Source of the DNA: Bacteroidota bacterium
GTDB lineage: Bacteria; Bacteroidota; Bacteroidia; Cytophagales; Cyclobacteriaceae
Assembly (NCBI GenBank): GCA_018267275.1
Contig: JAFDYV010000008.1
Coordinates: 17,949 to 81,948, forward strand
DNA length: 64,000 nt
Direction: 5' to 3'
Shown: positions 9,101-16,858 of the stretch, piece by piece
Numbering within the stretch: position 1 is the stretch's first letter
Layout: each line of letters starts with the position of its first letter
Notes under the pieces: model-generated
The model's database searches: none
What the model was told of the DNA's origin: nothing
The model's input: the letters and a program-made list of their open reading frames with translations, nothing else
Made by a program: the position numbers and the translations under genes

Positions 9101-9774
9101 TGGCACGTACGCAAAAAGAGTCTGCCTGGCGCGAAATGGCCCAACAAGTGGCACATGAAATAAAAAACCCGCTCACCCCTATGAAGCTGACACTCCAGCG
9201 CATGGAGTTGAATGCCGGTATTGACGCAGAAGAAAAAAAGCCAGCTATCAAAACATTGCTGCAGCAGGTGGAAATTCTAGATGGAATTGCATCTTCTTTC
9301 AGCTCGTTTGCAAAAATGCCTGTACCCATATTGAATCAAATTAACTTGGTGCAGACTGTTGCTAAAGCGGTTGCTCTGTATGCGCAAGGCGCATCGGGTA
9401 AGGTGCTATTCACTGCACCAGTGGGCGACTGGTGGGTGATGGGAGATGAACAGTTGCTCATACGGATATTCTCGAATTTGATCATCAACGGCCTGCAGGC
9501 GAACCCAGATGAGAGCGCTGCCAAGGTGGTAGTGTCAATGAATGCGGGCGATCAACGGGCTATTGTTTCGTTTGCCGACAATGGTGTGGGGATTTCTGAA
9601 GAGGTGATGGATAAGATTTTTATTCCTTCGTTTAGCACCAAGAAGTCGGGCTCAGGCTTGGGATTGGCTATCGCTAAACAAGGTATTGAACACATGAACG
9701 GGAAAATTTGGTTTGAGACCAAAGCAAGAATCGGCAGTACGTTCTATATCGAGCTGCCGCTGGTCAATCAATAG
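6160..9774 (+). CDS. Large multi-pass sensor histidine kinase, NtrY-like
   Basis: 1204 residues, unusually long for a histidine kinase. An N-terminal helix and a first extracytoplasmic domain (about residues 25-185) are followed by a block of roughly eight helices (about 187-455), a second sensor region (about 470-685), two more helices, a third sensor region, a helix near 905-930, HAMP, HisKA and HATPase_c. The phospho-acceptor is His999 in QQVAHEIKNPLTPMKL. The ATPase has the N box NLIINGLQANPD, then DNGVGI and GSGLGLAI. The arrangement resembles NtrY. No response regulator is adjacent; the next genes are convergent and overlap its 3' end by 11 bases. Confidence 0.9.
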   Translation: MVKRLALILVVAFSCISVAFWYAREYKSSFRPRQVAKQIEQNVALQLQELNKAAVDLRTASVADVRWAKSPYPFLLLDSAHLLAWTHAGYFPEAFEDDGTDSLQLLQLSRGDFLLRKWYLHDHKTLVGVLPLVERFKVNNEYLRSTWNPAIFPIDNIQVLHTGEPAGLAIGNVFKIGDEFVIDALPFDWSSFAWAMAGLLLLITAIVVVVHWAKQKGWFDVSFLLLLTLLLFLRLAMIQVNFPAALGYWSLFDPQKFASSWINVSLGDFLLNSLVVAACSAYLFAIYPRLKLFEWLLRSSLVTKMLASVLFLTLALFAFLFPFLFYEIIFHNSSIRLDVTQFVFFDGLRAIAFLCVLLGAFSSFVFCHVAITYAKHMVTGFKFFVSLGLSIAVFLFYAWASDHDYNMPLLIAIAYLLMLYLTNLASSLSRAGFVTFSYFLLAACAYSSLAALSIRYFSREATLQSQLRFATNNLVNHDILGEFILFDASKKIAQDPFIQSRFSNPFLSKAGIRERVQQLYINPYFDRYDVAIQLYNVAGQPIANSTDGDLVQSIQTIQNSAVKTEYEGVYWLKEFKSIKRYISIVSINKAGPLGYVLIDLRLKRIAPHSVYPELLLDNRFAQFVNTEDFSYGFFAQGQWVASSGDFNYRQEPTGQALSNAALFREGLSVGGYHHIALENDEGEVVVVSAKDYRWYDVLANFSFWFVLGLMLVFCWMVIYALLSLYRGYKPTYAARIQLYVYGAFILPLVVLAVATVSISNQTYKQEQNEQIESRSEALTETVAPWLEMPDSVRDGGTLSKQLAALSKSSQTDVSLFDARGELLASSQPLIFENQLQPRHLNRDAFHRVTVLNENYVVCSEQIGNLKYSSSYRAVRGASGELLGVVNFPFFQSARANEKSQALVVGNIMVVFVVVFLLFNFISMYAVNWLTFPLKFITRTLGATTLTGKNNPLQWKSNDEIGMMVTEYNRMLQNLENSKAELARTQKESAWREMAQQVAHEIKNPLTPMKLTLQRMELNAGIDAEEKKPAIKTLLQQVEILDGIASSFSSFAKMPVPILNQINLVQTVAKAVALYAQGASGKVLFTAPVGDWWVMGDEQLLIRIFSNLIINGLQANPDESAAKVVVSMNAGDQRAIVSFADNGVGISEEVMDKIFIPSFSTKKSGSGLGLAIAKQGIEHMNGKIWFETKARIGSTFYIELPLVNQ

Positions 9775-10522
9775 TTTTTCCCTTCAGGCTCCTCATCACT
9801 TTGTTGATAAAAACAAAGTCGTCAAGTTCTTTTACCCCTGAATGGGTAATATCGTGGTTGGTACCTTCCCAGAGCATGTTACCTTTATACAAGAACATAA
9901 TTTTCTCACCGATGCCCAATACCGAATTCATATCATGTGTTACTACGATAGTGGTAATGTCATACTCGTGGGTGATTTCCAATATTAGTTCATCAATTAG
10001 AATAGACGTTTGAGGGTCAAGGCCAGAGTTGGGTTCATCGCAAAAAAGGTAGTTAGGGTTGTTCACCATCGCCCGCGCAATGCCTACACGCTTTTTCATA
10101 CCACCGCTTATCTCAGAAGCCATCTTCTTGTTCACGTTCTCTAACCCTACACGCTTCAAACAAAAGTTCACTCTGTCCATCTTCTCGTCCATTGGCATGG
10201 TGGTGAGTATGTCCAACGGGAATCGAACATTCTCCTCTACGTTTTTTGAATCGAACAGCGCCCCGCCTTGAAACAGCATGCCAATTTCTCTCCGGATTTC
10301 TGATTTCACATCTTTGTCGGCTTCTGTAAAGTTGCGCAGGTCGTAAAATACGTTGCCCGAATCGGGTGGCAGTAGGCCCACGATGCACTTCAGTAACACG
10401 CTTTTGCCCGTGCCGCTGGAACCAATGATTAGGTTTGTTTTTCCTTTCTCAAATTCGCCACTAATGCTGTTGAGAACAACTTTGTCTTTAAATGACTTCG
10501 ATATGTTTTTGATCTTGATCAT
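9764..10522 (-). CDS. mlaF: ABC transporter ATP-binding protein, MlaF type
   Basis: ATPase of a phospholipid / hydrophobic-compound transporter of the MCE (Mla) class. 252 residues. Walker A is GSSGTGKS near residue 34, the signature is SGGMKKRVGIARA, and Walker B is LFCDEPNSGLDP. The SGGMKKR form and the adjacent MlaE permease place it in the Mla/Mkl group. It lies three bases downstream of the permease gene. No MCE-domain (MlaD) gene follows within the window, because the next gene is the convergent kinase. Confidence 0.92.
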   Translation of the reverse strand: MIKIKNISKSFKDKVVLNSISGEFEKGKTNLIIGSSGTGKSVLLKCIVGLLPPDSGNVFYDLRNFTEADKDVKSEIRREIGMLFQGGALFDSKNVEENVRFPLDILTTMPMDEKMDRVNFCLKRVGLENVNKKMASEISGGMKKRVGIARAMVNNPNYLFCDEPNSGLDPQTSILIDELILEITHEYDITTIVVTHDMNSVLGIGEKIMFLYKGNMLWEGTNHDITHSGVKELDDFVFINKVMRSLKGKTID

Positions 10523-10525
10523 TTG

Positions 10526-11254
10526 TTATAGCAGCAAGTTCGCAAGGAAATAGTCGGCCAATAACACTGCAATCACGCTCGATGTAACTGCTTCGGTGCT
10601 TGCAATACCTACCTCTAAAGCGCCCCCTTGCGTGTAATAGCCCTTGAAGGATGAAATGGACGAAATCAAAAATGCAAAAACGAATGACTTGATCAAGGCA
10701 AATGTGATGGTATAATCATTGAATACCGAACGGATGCCGAGGATGTATTCGGTGGGAGTTAAGATACCCGTGAAAACGCCCACCAGGTATCCACCTACAA
10801 TCGAGCAAACACCTGCAAATATCACCAGCATGGGGTACATGATCATGGAGGCGATGATTTTTGGAAGCACCAAATAAGAAGATGAGTTGATGCCCATTAC
10901 TTCGAGCGCATCAATTTGTTCGGTAATGCGCATAGTACCCAATCCACCTGCCATACTCGATCCTATTTTGCCAGCAAAGATGATGGCCATGATGGTGGGT
11001 GCGAGTTCCAATACGGTCATCTCACGCACCACCTGCGAGATCACATAACGGGGAACCAGGGGCGTGACCAAGTTATAGGCAGTTTGCACGGTAGTAACAG
11101 CGCCCATAAAAGTGGAGACCAGCACAAACAGCCAAATCGATTTTACACCGATTTGCATACATTCTTCAATTACTAGTTTATAGTAGGTTGCAAAAGTTTC
11201 CCTGCGCACAAGCAGTGTTCCCAAAAACATCATGTACTTGCCAAACTCTTTCAT
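10526..11254 (-). CDS. mlaE: MlaE-family ABC transporter permease
   Basis: Inner-membrane permease of an MCE-type lipid transporter. 242 residues, about five or six helices. The family core is visible: VVREMTVLELAPTIMAI, AGKIGSSMAGGLGTM and EQIDALEVMGI. It is transcribed first, with MlaF three bases behind. The pair probably takes part in maintaining outer-membrane lipid asymmetry; the partner MlaD protein must be encoded elsewhere. Confidence 0.93.
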   Translation of the reverse strand: MKEFGKYMMFLGTLLVRRETFATYYKLVIEECMQIGVKSIWLFVLVSTFMGAVTTVQTAYNLVTPLVPRYVISQVVREMTVLELAPTIMAIIFAGKIGSSMAGGLGTMRITEQIDALEVMGINSSSYLVLPKIIASMIMYPMLVIFAGVCSIVGGYLVGVFTGILTPTEYILGIRSVFNDYTITFALIKSFVFAFLISSISSFKGYYTQGGALEVGIASTEAVTSSVIAVLLADYFLANLLL

Positions 11255-11286
11255 GCGCGTAATTGCCGGTGGCTCGCTATATTGCT

Positions 11287-11294
11287 CAAATATA
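11287..11294 (-). promoter_or_regulatory. Promoter -7 box (TATATTTG) for mlaE-mlaF
   Basis: On the minus strand the box TATATTTG fits the Bacteroidota -7 consensus TAnnTTTG, 32 bases before the mlaE start. A TTG lies 15 bases further upstream, closer than the usual 17-23. The 50-bp region is shared with the divergent SDR gene. Confidence 0.4.
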
Positions 11295-11304
11295 AAGGAA
11301 ATGT

Positions 11305-12009
11305 ATGAACAAGTTAATAGTGGTAACGGGCGGCACCAAAGGCATAGGCCGGGCCATTTTAAACAGGTTTGCTCAAGCTGGTTTTGATATGGCTACCTGC
11401 GCGCGCAAGCAGCAAGAACTCACAGATCTAAAGCAACAGCTGGAGTCAGCATATGGTGTGAAGGCTTTTGTAAAACAGGCCGACATGTCGGTAATTGATC
11501 AAGTGAAGGATTTTGTAAAATATATTCTAGCCTTGCAACGGCCGGTAGACGTACTGGTGAATAATGCCGGATATTTCGTGCCGGGATCCGTCATCAGCGA
11601 GCCCGAGGGGAGCCTGGAGAGCATGATCAATAGTAACCTTTACAGTGCCTACTATACTTCAAGAGGGCTTGCGAATAAAATGATGGAGCAGCGAGAAGGC
11701 CACATATTTAACATTTGTTCCATTGCCAGTATTAAAGCCTACCCCAATGGTGGGTCATATGCGATTTCAAAGTTTGCCATGTTGGGATTGAGCAAAGTAC
11801 TGCGCGAGGAGCTGAAAGAAGTTGGTGTACGCGTGACGGCTGTATTGCCAGGAGCTACCCGCACCGCCAGTTGGGATGGCGTAGACCTGCCGGACGAACG
11901 CTTTATGAAAGTGGAAGACGTGGCCGAAACTATTTTTGCCGCACACGCTTTATCGAAACGCAGTGTGGTGGAAGAGATTTTGATTAGGCCACAGTTGGGG
12001 GATATTTAA
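11305..12009 (+). CDS. Short-chain dehydrogenase/reductase (SDR)
   Basis: NAD(P)-dependent oxidoreductase with a Rossmann fold, 234 residues. The cofactor motif TGGTKGIG is at residues 8-15, NNAG at 86-89, and the catalytic set is Ser139, Tyr152 and Lys156 (YAISK). The substrate cannot be inferred. The gene is divergent from mlaE, and its 3' neighbour is convergent, so it is probably a single-gene unit. Confidence 0.92.
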   Translation: MNKLIVVTGGTKGIGRAILNRFAQAGFDMATCARKQQELTDLKQQLESAYGVKAFVKQADMSVIDQVKDFVKYILALQRPVDVLVNNAGYFVPGSVISEPEGSLESMINSNLYSAYYTSRGLANKMMEQREGHIFNICSIASIKAYPNGGSYAISKFAMLGLSKVLREELKEVGVRVTAVLPGATRTASWDGVDLPDERFMKVEDVAETIFAAHALSKRSVVEEILIRPQLGDI

Positions 12010-12013
12010 AATC

Positions 12014-12709
12014 TCACCCAAACAACGTCAAGTTACCAAACTGATCCGCAGCAGGCATCGGTAAGTGTAGCGATGGTTTATCAAATGCAACGTTGCTCAA
12101 CTGCGGAGACACCGTGAAGCCATCAAAATCAAAGTCGTGTTCGGTTTGCAGTATTTTTAAAAGATCTTCCTCGCCAACTTCCCTGTCGAGCCAAACAGGC
12201 TCTTGATCCTTCGTTAAAAACAAAGGCATGCGGTCAGTAATGGTGGCTGCAAATCCTTTTGCAGGTTGTGAAAAAATGGAAAACGTATGAAAGGAATTAC
12301 CTTGTTCGTCATCATACTCTTCCCAAATCGCTGCCATCGAAAGAATCGATTTGTCTTTGGGAAAAACACGCCAGGGAATGGAGGTTTTCTTGCCCACTTT
12401 CTTCCATGCATAAAAGCCATCGCTGGGCACCAGACATCGATATTTTTTTAGTGCTTTCTTTAACACCGGCCGCTCGGTCAGCTGTTCAACCCGCGTGTTA
12501 ATGAGCCGCTCTGCAATCGATTTGTTTTTTGCCCACTCTGGTGCCACGCCCCAGTAAAAAAAAGAAAACCCCTTGGGTGCATCGCTGGTAATCACGGGAA
12601 ACAATTGGGTAGGCGCACCATTGTAGCGGGGCAAAAACTGCGGCTCCTCTACTTGGTATCGTTTAGCCAGCGAGCTGGCCGTAATCCCAACCGAAAAACG
12701 TTCAACCAT
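12014..12709 (-). CDS. HMCES/YedK (SRAP) fold protein with catalytic residues lost
   Basis: 231 residues aligning well with the SRAP family that crosslinks to abasic sites in single-stranded DNA: YWGVAPEWAK, INTRVEQ, DGFYAWKK, MAAIWE and ITDRMPLFL correspond to YWGLxPxW, INARxET, DGFxEWKK, AAIW and IHDRMP. The three key residues are changed: the nucleophile Cys2 is Val (MVERF instead of MCGRF), the Glu of the GFxEW motif is Ala101, and the His of HDRMP is Thr158. Asn71 and Arg4 are kept. A stop codon two codons upstream leaves no room for a start with Cys2. It overlaps the hydrolase stop by 8 bases. It is probably a non-covalent DNA-binding relative. Confidence 0.85.
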   Translation of the reverse strand: MVERFSVGITASSLAKRYQVEEPQFLPRYNGAPTQLFPVITSDAPKGFSFFYWGVAPEWAKNKSIAERLINTRVEQLTERPVLKKALKKYRCLVPSDGFYAWKKVGKKTSIPWRVFPKDKSILSMAAIWEEYDDEQGNSFHTFSIFSQPAKGFAATITDRMPLFLTKDQEPVWLDREVGEEDLLKILQTEHDFDFDGFTVSPQLSNVAFDKPSLHLPMPAADQFGNLTLFG

Positions 12710-13634
12710 TGATTAATTCTGTTGCTCTTAATTCCGACCAATATAAGCCACTTTTGTTGAACAACGAAAATCCCACATGGCCGCCATGGCTTGGCGCCTC
12801 GAAGGTAAACATGGGATTATTGACTGATGTGGGGAAACACTCTTTGCTCAAAAAAGGATCGTTTTGCGCGTTAACCAACAACGTAGGTATTTTGATTTGA
12901 TGCAAAAATTGAATGGCGCTGCATCTTTGATAGTAGTCGATGGCCCCGCTAAATCCGTGCAGCGGTGCGGTATAGTACTCATCGAAGTCCATCAGCGTTT
13001 TTATTTTGCTAAAGTGAGATAGATTGAGGCCATCCATCACTTTTGATTTCGCCACTACTTTTTTCTCCAGGCTATTCAAAAACCGTTTGGTGTAAAGCCA
13101 GTTTTCGGGTTGCGAGATTTGCAGACAGCTGGAATGTAAATCAATGGGCACCGAAAAGGCCGCAGCTTTCTTTATCTTTTGGTGAATTTGGCCACCACGC
13201 TCGCCTACGTATTTGAGGGTGAGGTTCCCGCCTAAACTGAATCCAACTAAAAACACCTGCTGATAGTGCTGCGCGGCATGCTGCACAACTGCATCCAAAT
13301 CATCGGTGGCACCACTATGATAAAAACGAAGTTGCCGGTTCATTTCTTCGCTGCAGCCACGGTAGTTCCAAGCCAGCGCATCAATGCCTTTTTGCGAAAA
13401 TGCTTTAGCCATACCTTTTACATAGGCACGCTGTGTGTTGCCTTCTAATCCGTGTGAGATGATGACCACTTTATCTGATCCGTTGCGCACCCAATCGAGG
13501 TCTAGAAAGTCGCCATCGGAAGTGGAAATTCGTTCGCGTTGATAGTTAATGTCTGGTACCCTTCTAAACAACGCAGGGTAGATGGTCTCTACATGACGAT
13601 TGAATAAGAACCGAGGCGCTTGATAACGAGTCAC
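12702..13634 (-). CDS. Alpha/beta-hydrolase, YheT/ABHD1-3 family
   Basis: 310 residues. The nucleophile elbow GFSLGGN has Ser133; a plausible acid is in NAQNDPFLS and the catalytic His is in SHGGHVGF near the C-terminus. HGLEGNTQRAYV and WNYRGCSEEMN are YheT signatures. Esterase or lipase-like activity is expected; the physiological substrate is unknown. The end of this gene overlaps the start of the SRAP-fold gene by 8 bases, so the two are co-translated. Confidence 0.88.
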   Translation of the reverse strand: MTRYQAPRFLFNRHVETIYPALFRRVPDINYQRERISTSDGDFLDLDWVRNGSDKVVIISHGLEGNTQRAYVKGMAKAFSQKGIDALAWNYRGCSEEMNRQLRFYHSGATDDLDAVVQHAAQHYQQVFLVGFSLGGNLTLKYVGERGGQIHQKIKKAAAFSVPIDLHSSCLQISQPENWLYTKRFLNSLEKKVVAKSKVMDGLNLSHFSKIKTLMDFDEYYTAPLHGFSGAIDYYQRCSAIQFLHQIKIPTLLVNAQNDPFLSKECFPTSVNNPMFTFEAPSHGGHVGFSLFNKSGLYWSELRATELING

Positions 13635-13685
13635 CGTTTTAAAAGAAGGGTTGAATCACCAATCAGAAAGATCATCATTCAAACA

Positions 13686-14213
13686 CTATTTCCAGCCCAT
13701 TCGGTTTTTCAATGAAGTGATATGGGCAAGGTGATGATCGCCATGCCAGGCATAAGTTCCCAACAGTTGATCTAAGCGAACTTGTCGGCCTGTTTGTGGG
13801 TGTGTAAATGTCCGCGCAAGTTGCTGAGCTGTTAATCCATTGGCAATCGTAACCATTTTGGCATGTAACGCCTTTAGGAAATTTAGGGACAGTGCTGGAG
13901 GAGCCTTGGTCTCAGGTGTGGTGGCCCATTCTTTTTCTTCGTAGGCTTTAATGGTCGGGTTTTCTTCAGTAAGTGCCCACTTGATTCGGATGTAGGCATT
14001 CATGTGACTATCGGCAACGTGGTGCACCACTTGTCGCAACGTCCAACCGCCTTCGCGATAAGGTGTATCGAGTTGTGAATCGGATAGGGTGGATAATTCT
14101 TTTTCGTAACGTTCTGGCGCAGCAGCAATACGGGCAATAAACGCTTGCACTTCTTCGGCACTAAAACTCTCTTTCGATTGAAACTTTCCAATCGGGTAGC
14201 GAAGGTCTTCCAT
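13686..14213 (-). CDS. DinB-fold putative metal-dependent hydrolase, YfiT/BstA family
   Basis: 175 residues. Metal-binding histidines of the DinB/YfiT four-helix bundle are in VVHHVADSH and in AWHGDHHLAHI. YfiT of Bacillus is annotated as a putative metal hydrolase and relatives act as bacillithiol S-transferases. Opening RYPIGKF and GGWTLRQVVHH are family signatures. It follows the terC gene by 12 bases and is probably co-transcribed with it. Confidence 0.87.
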   Translation of the reverse strand: MEDLRYPIGKFQSKESFSAEEVQAFIARIAAAPERYEKELSTLSDSQLDTPYREGGWTLRQVVHHVADSHMNAYIRIKWALTEENPTIKAYEEKEWATTPETKAPPALSLNFLKALHAKMVTIANGLTAQQLARTFTHPQTGRQVRLDQLLGTYAWHGDHHLAHITSLKNRMGWK

Positions 14214-14225
14214 GTCTTTTCTGAA

Positions 14226-15059
14226 TTATTTGTTTTCGATGACCTCTTTGGCTTCGGCATCGGTGTAAGCCTTGTGCAATTTCACTGGCTTTGCCTTGCT
14301 GTTTCGTTTGTTGCGTACGCGGATATTCGTAAATTCTATCAATAGCGAAAATGCAACGGCAAAATAAACATACCCTTTCGGGATTTCCTGGTGCAAAGCC
14401 TCCAAGAATAGCATGAAGCCAATCAGTATCAAGAATCCCAATGCCAATACTTCCATGGAGGGATGCTTTTGGATAAACTTGCTGATCGCCCCTGAGAAAA
14501 ACATCATTACACCAATCGACACGATTACGGCAATGATCATTAAGATTACCTCGTTCACGATACCGATAGCGGTAAGGATTGAATCGAAAGAAAAAATGAT
14601 ATCTAATAAGATGATTTGGGCAATGGTGCCGGCCAGCGTTACACCCTTTGGCTTACCATTTTCGTGATCTTCTTCTTCTTCACCCTCCATTTCATGATTG
14701 ATTTCCATGGTGCTTTTGGCGATCAAAAACAGACCCCCAAATCCCAATATTAAGTCGCGACCTGAAAAGGTATGATCGCCATGAAACTGGAAGAATTTGA
14801 TTAAGAAATCGGGCATGAAATCGTTGAGTGCGAATAAGGGTTCTTTGAATTGGATAATCCAAGTAATACACAGCAAAAAGCCTATACGCACAAACATCGC
14901 CAAGAATAGGCCCAAGTTGCGTGCACGCTGCCGTTGGTGCTCGGGAAGTTTATTTGATACAATGGAGATGAAAATGATATTGTCAATCCCCAAAACAATC
15001 TCTAAAAAACAAAGTGTAAGCAGCGCAAGCCAAGTATCGGCTTTCAGAAAGATTTCCAT
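14226..15059 (-). CDS. TerC-family integral membrane protein
   Basis: 277 residues, about seven helices. The family signatures LGIDNIIFISI (near residue 25) and IFSFDSILTAIGIV (near 160) contain the conserved acidic residues that probably coordinate a metal ion. An acidic loop (MEGEEEEDHENGK) precedes the second half. TerC/Alx relatives export Mn2+ or act in tellurite resistance and photosynthetic assembly. Divergent from glpD, with 127 bases between. Confidence 0.9.
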   Translation of the reverse strand: MEIFLKADTWLALLTLCFLEIVLGIDNIIFISIVSNKLPEHQRQRARNLGLFLAMFVRIGFLLCITWIIQFKEPLFALNDFMPDFLIKFFQFHGDHTFSGRDLILGFGGLFLIAKSTMEINHEMEGEEEEDHENGKPKGVTLAGTIAQIILLDIIFSFDSILTAIGIVNEVILMIIAVIVSIGVMMFFSGAISKFIQKHPSMEVLALGFLILIGFMLFLEALHQEIPKGYVYFAVAFSLLIEFTNIRVRNKRNSKAKPVKLHKAYTDAEAKEVIENK

Positions 15060-15186
15060 GCAGGGTGAAGTCTAGGGGTGTTCGAAAATTTCGACCAAAA
15101 TAAAGAAATGCGGCAACAAAAAAAATTATAATAAACCCGTAAAAATCGCCTGTTTTTGATGGAAATTTGACCATAACCGAGTTGCA

Positions 15187-16839
15187 TTGAAACCACCCGC
15201 CCCACTATCTATTCAACAGCGCAAAACATGGGTGCAAGAAGCGGCCTCCACACCTTTTGATTTGGTGGTAATTGGGGGCGGCATTACTGGAGCGGGTATT
15301 GCATTAGATGCCGCCACACGCGGATTGAAGGTGCTGCTGCTGGAAAAACATGACTTTGCTTTTGGAACCAGTAGCCGCTCTACCAAACTCATCCATGGTG
15401 GACTTCGGTACTTGAAACAATTGGAATTTGGACTGGTGAAAGAAGTGGGCAGCGAACGTGCCGTGGTGCATTCACTCGCCCCGCATTTGGTGGTGCCGGA
15501 AAAGATGTTGCTGCCACTTTACGAAAAAAAAGGGATGGGCTACTGGCTGGCATCGTTTGGGTTGAAAATTTATGATTGGTTGGCGGGGGTAAAGCCGGAA
15601 GATCAACGGAAAATGCTTACCCGACCACAAACACTTCGGCAAGAGCCGTTACTGAAGCCTGACGATGTGAAAGGGGGCGCATTGTATGCAGAATACCGAA
15701 CCGATGATGCACGCCTTACTGTAGAGATTGTAAAAACAGCTTGTGCCAACGGTGCGAAAGCAATCAACTACTGCCGCGTTACCGGATTTTTGTATAACGG
15801 TGCGCGAGTGGCGGGCGTGGTGGCTAACGATGGATTAACCGGCAATGACTTTCAAGTACAGGCGACTGTTGTAGTGAATGCCGCAGGGCCTTGGGTAGAC
15901 GAGTTGCGCGAACTCAACCAATCTAAAAAAGGCAAGCGCTTGCACCTTACCAAGGGCGTGCACTTGGTGGTGCCTCGAGAAAAATTCAACATTGCACAGG
16001 CGATCTATTTTGATGTAGGCGATGGGCGGATGATTTTCGCAATCCCACGCGACCGGACCACTTATGTGGGAACCACCGATACCAATTATTCCGGAAGCAA
16101 AGAAGATGTTCAAACTGATTTGGTGGATGCTCAATACATTTTGAACGCGGTTAACGCAACGTTTCCTGCTGTTCAGTTGCAAGTGGGTGATGTAGAATCA
16201 AGTTGGGCCGGGTTGCGGCCCTTGATCCACGAAGAAGGTAAATCAGCCTCGGAACTTTCGCGCAAAGACGAGATTTTTGAATCTGATTCCGGTTTGATTT
16301 CCATCGCTGGCGGCAAGCTTACCGGCTACAGAAAGATGGCCGAGCGAATTGTAGACAAGGTGCTTGACGAGAAGTTTCCAAACAACAGAGCCGCATGTCA
16401 AACTGCATCGGTGTATTTAAGTGGTAATGACTTCAAAAATTATGAAGAGGTGAGGAAGTATTTGGTGCAATTGAAATTGCAGTTGCGCGTGATTGGTTTG
16501 GAACATTACTACCATTACTTAGTTCACAATTATGGCAAACAAACAGATTTGATTCTTGAACACTTCAAGCTAAATCTAGAAAAGGATGCCGACCTGGCCC
16601 TTGCTAAGTCAGAATGGTGGTTTTGCGTAAATTATGAGATGGTGATAGAGCCTTCCGATTTTTTTATCAGGCGCACGGGCATGCTGTATTTTTACCGCCC
16701 GCGAATGGAGAACACATTGCAATCAATTTTGGAGGAATTCAGGAAGCAGTTTAACTGGACATCCGAAAAAATGAAAGAGCAGCAAGACTTAATGGCTCAA
16801 GCGATACAAAAAGCTTGTAAGTTTGCAGACACACATTGA
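15187..16839 (+). CDS. glpD: Glycerol-3-phosphate dehydrogenase, FAD-dependent
   Basis: Membrane-associated flavoenzyme that oxidises glycerol-3-phosphate to dihydroxyacetone phosphate and passes electrons to quinone. 550 residues. FAD-binding GGGITGAGIALDAATRG near residue 30, then GTSSRSTKLIHGGLRYL, are diagnostic. The start is TTG at 15187: no in-frame ATG exists nearby and the family N-terminus fits. Downstream genes follow closely (DUF3179, then GH13), suggesting an operon around glycerol and glucoside use. Confidence 0.93.
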   Translation: MKPPAPLSIQQRKTWVQEAASTPFDLVVIGGGITGAGIALDAATRGLKVLLLEKHDFAFGTSSRSTKLIHGGLRYLKQLEFGLVKEVGSERAVVHSLAPHLVVPEKMLLPLYEKKGMGYWLASFGLKIYDWLAGVKPEDQRKMLTRPQTLRQEPLLKPDDVKGGALYAEYRTDDARLTVEIVKTACANGAKAINYCRVTGFLYNGARVAGVVANDGLTGNDFQVQATVVVNAAGPWVDELRELNQSKKGKRLHLTKGVHLVVPREKFNIAQAIYFDVGDGRMIFAIPRDRTTYVGTTDTNYSGSKEDVQTDLVDAQYILNAVNATFPAVQLQVGDVESSWAGLRPLIHEEGKSASELSRKDEIFESDSGLISIAGGKLTGYRKMAERIVDKVLDEKFPNNRAACQTASVYLSGNDFKNYEEVRKYLVQLKLQLRVIGLEHYYHYLVHNYGKQTDLILEHFKLNLEKDADLALAKSEWWFCVNYEMVIEPSDFFIRRTGMLYFYRPRMENTLQSILEEFRKQFNWTSEKMKEQQDLMAQAIQKACKFADTH

Positions 16840-16858
16840 TGATGTTAATTTTCCTATC

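Noticed and set aside
12702..13634. Hydrolase and SRAP-fold genes as a DNA-repair operon.
   Set aside because: The hydrolase is a YheT-type esterase with no repair link; the overlap shows co-translation but not shared function.
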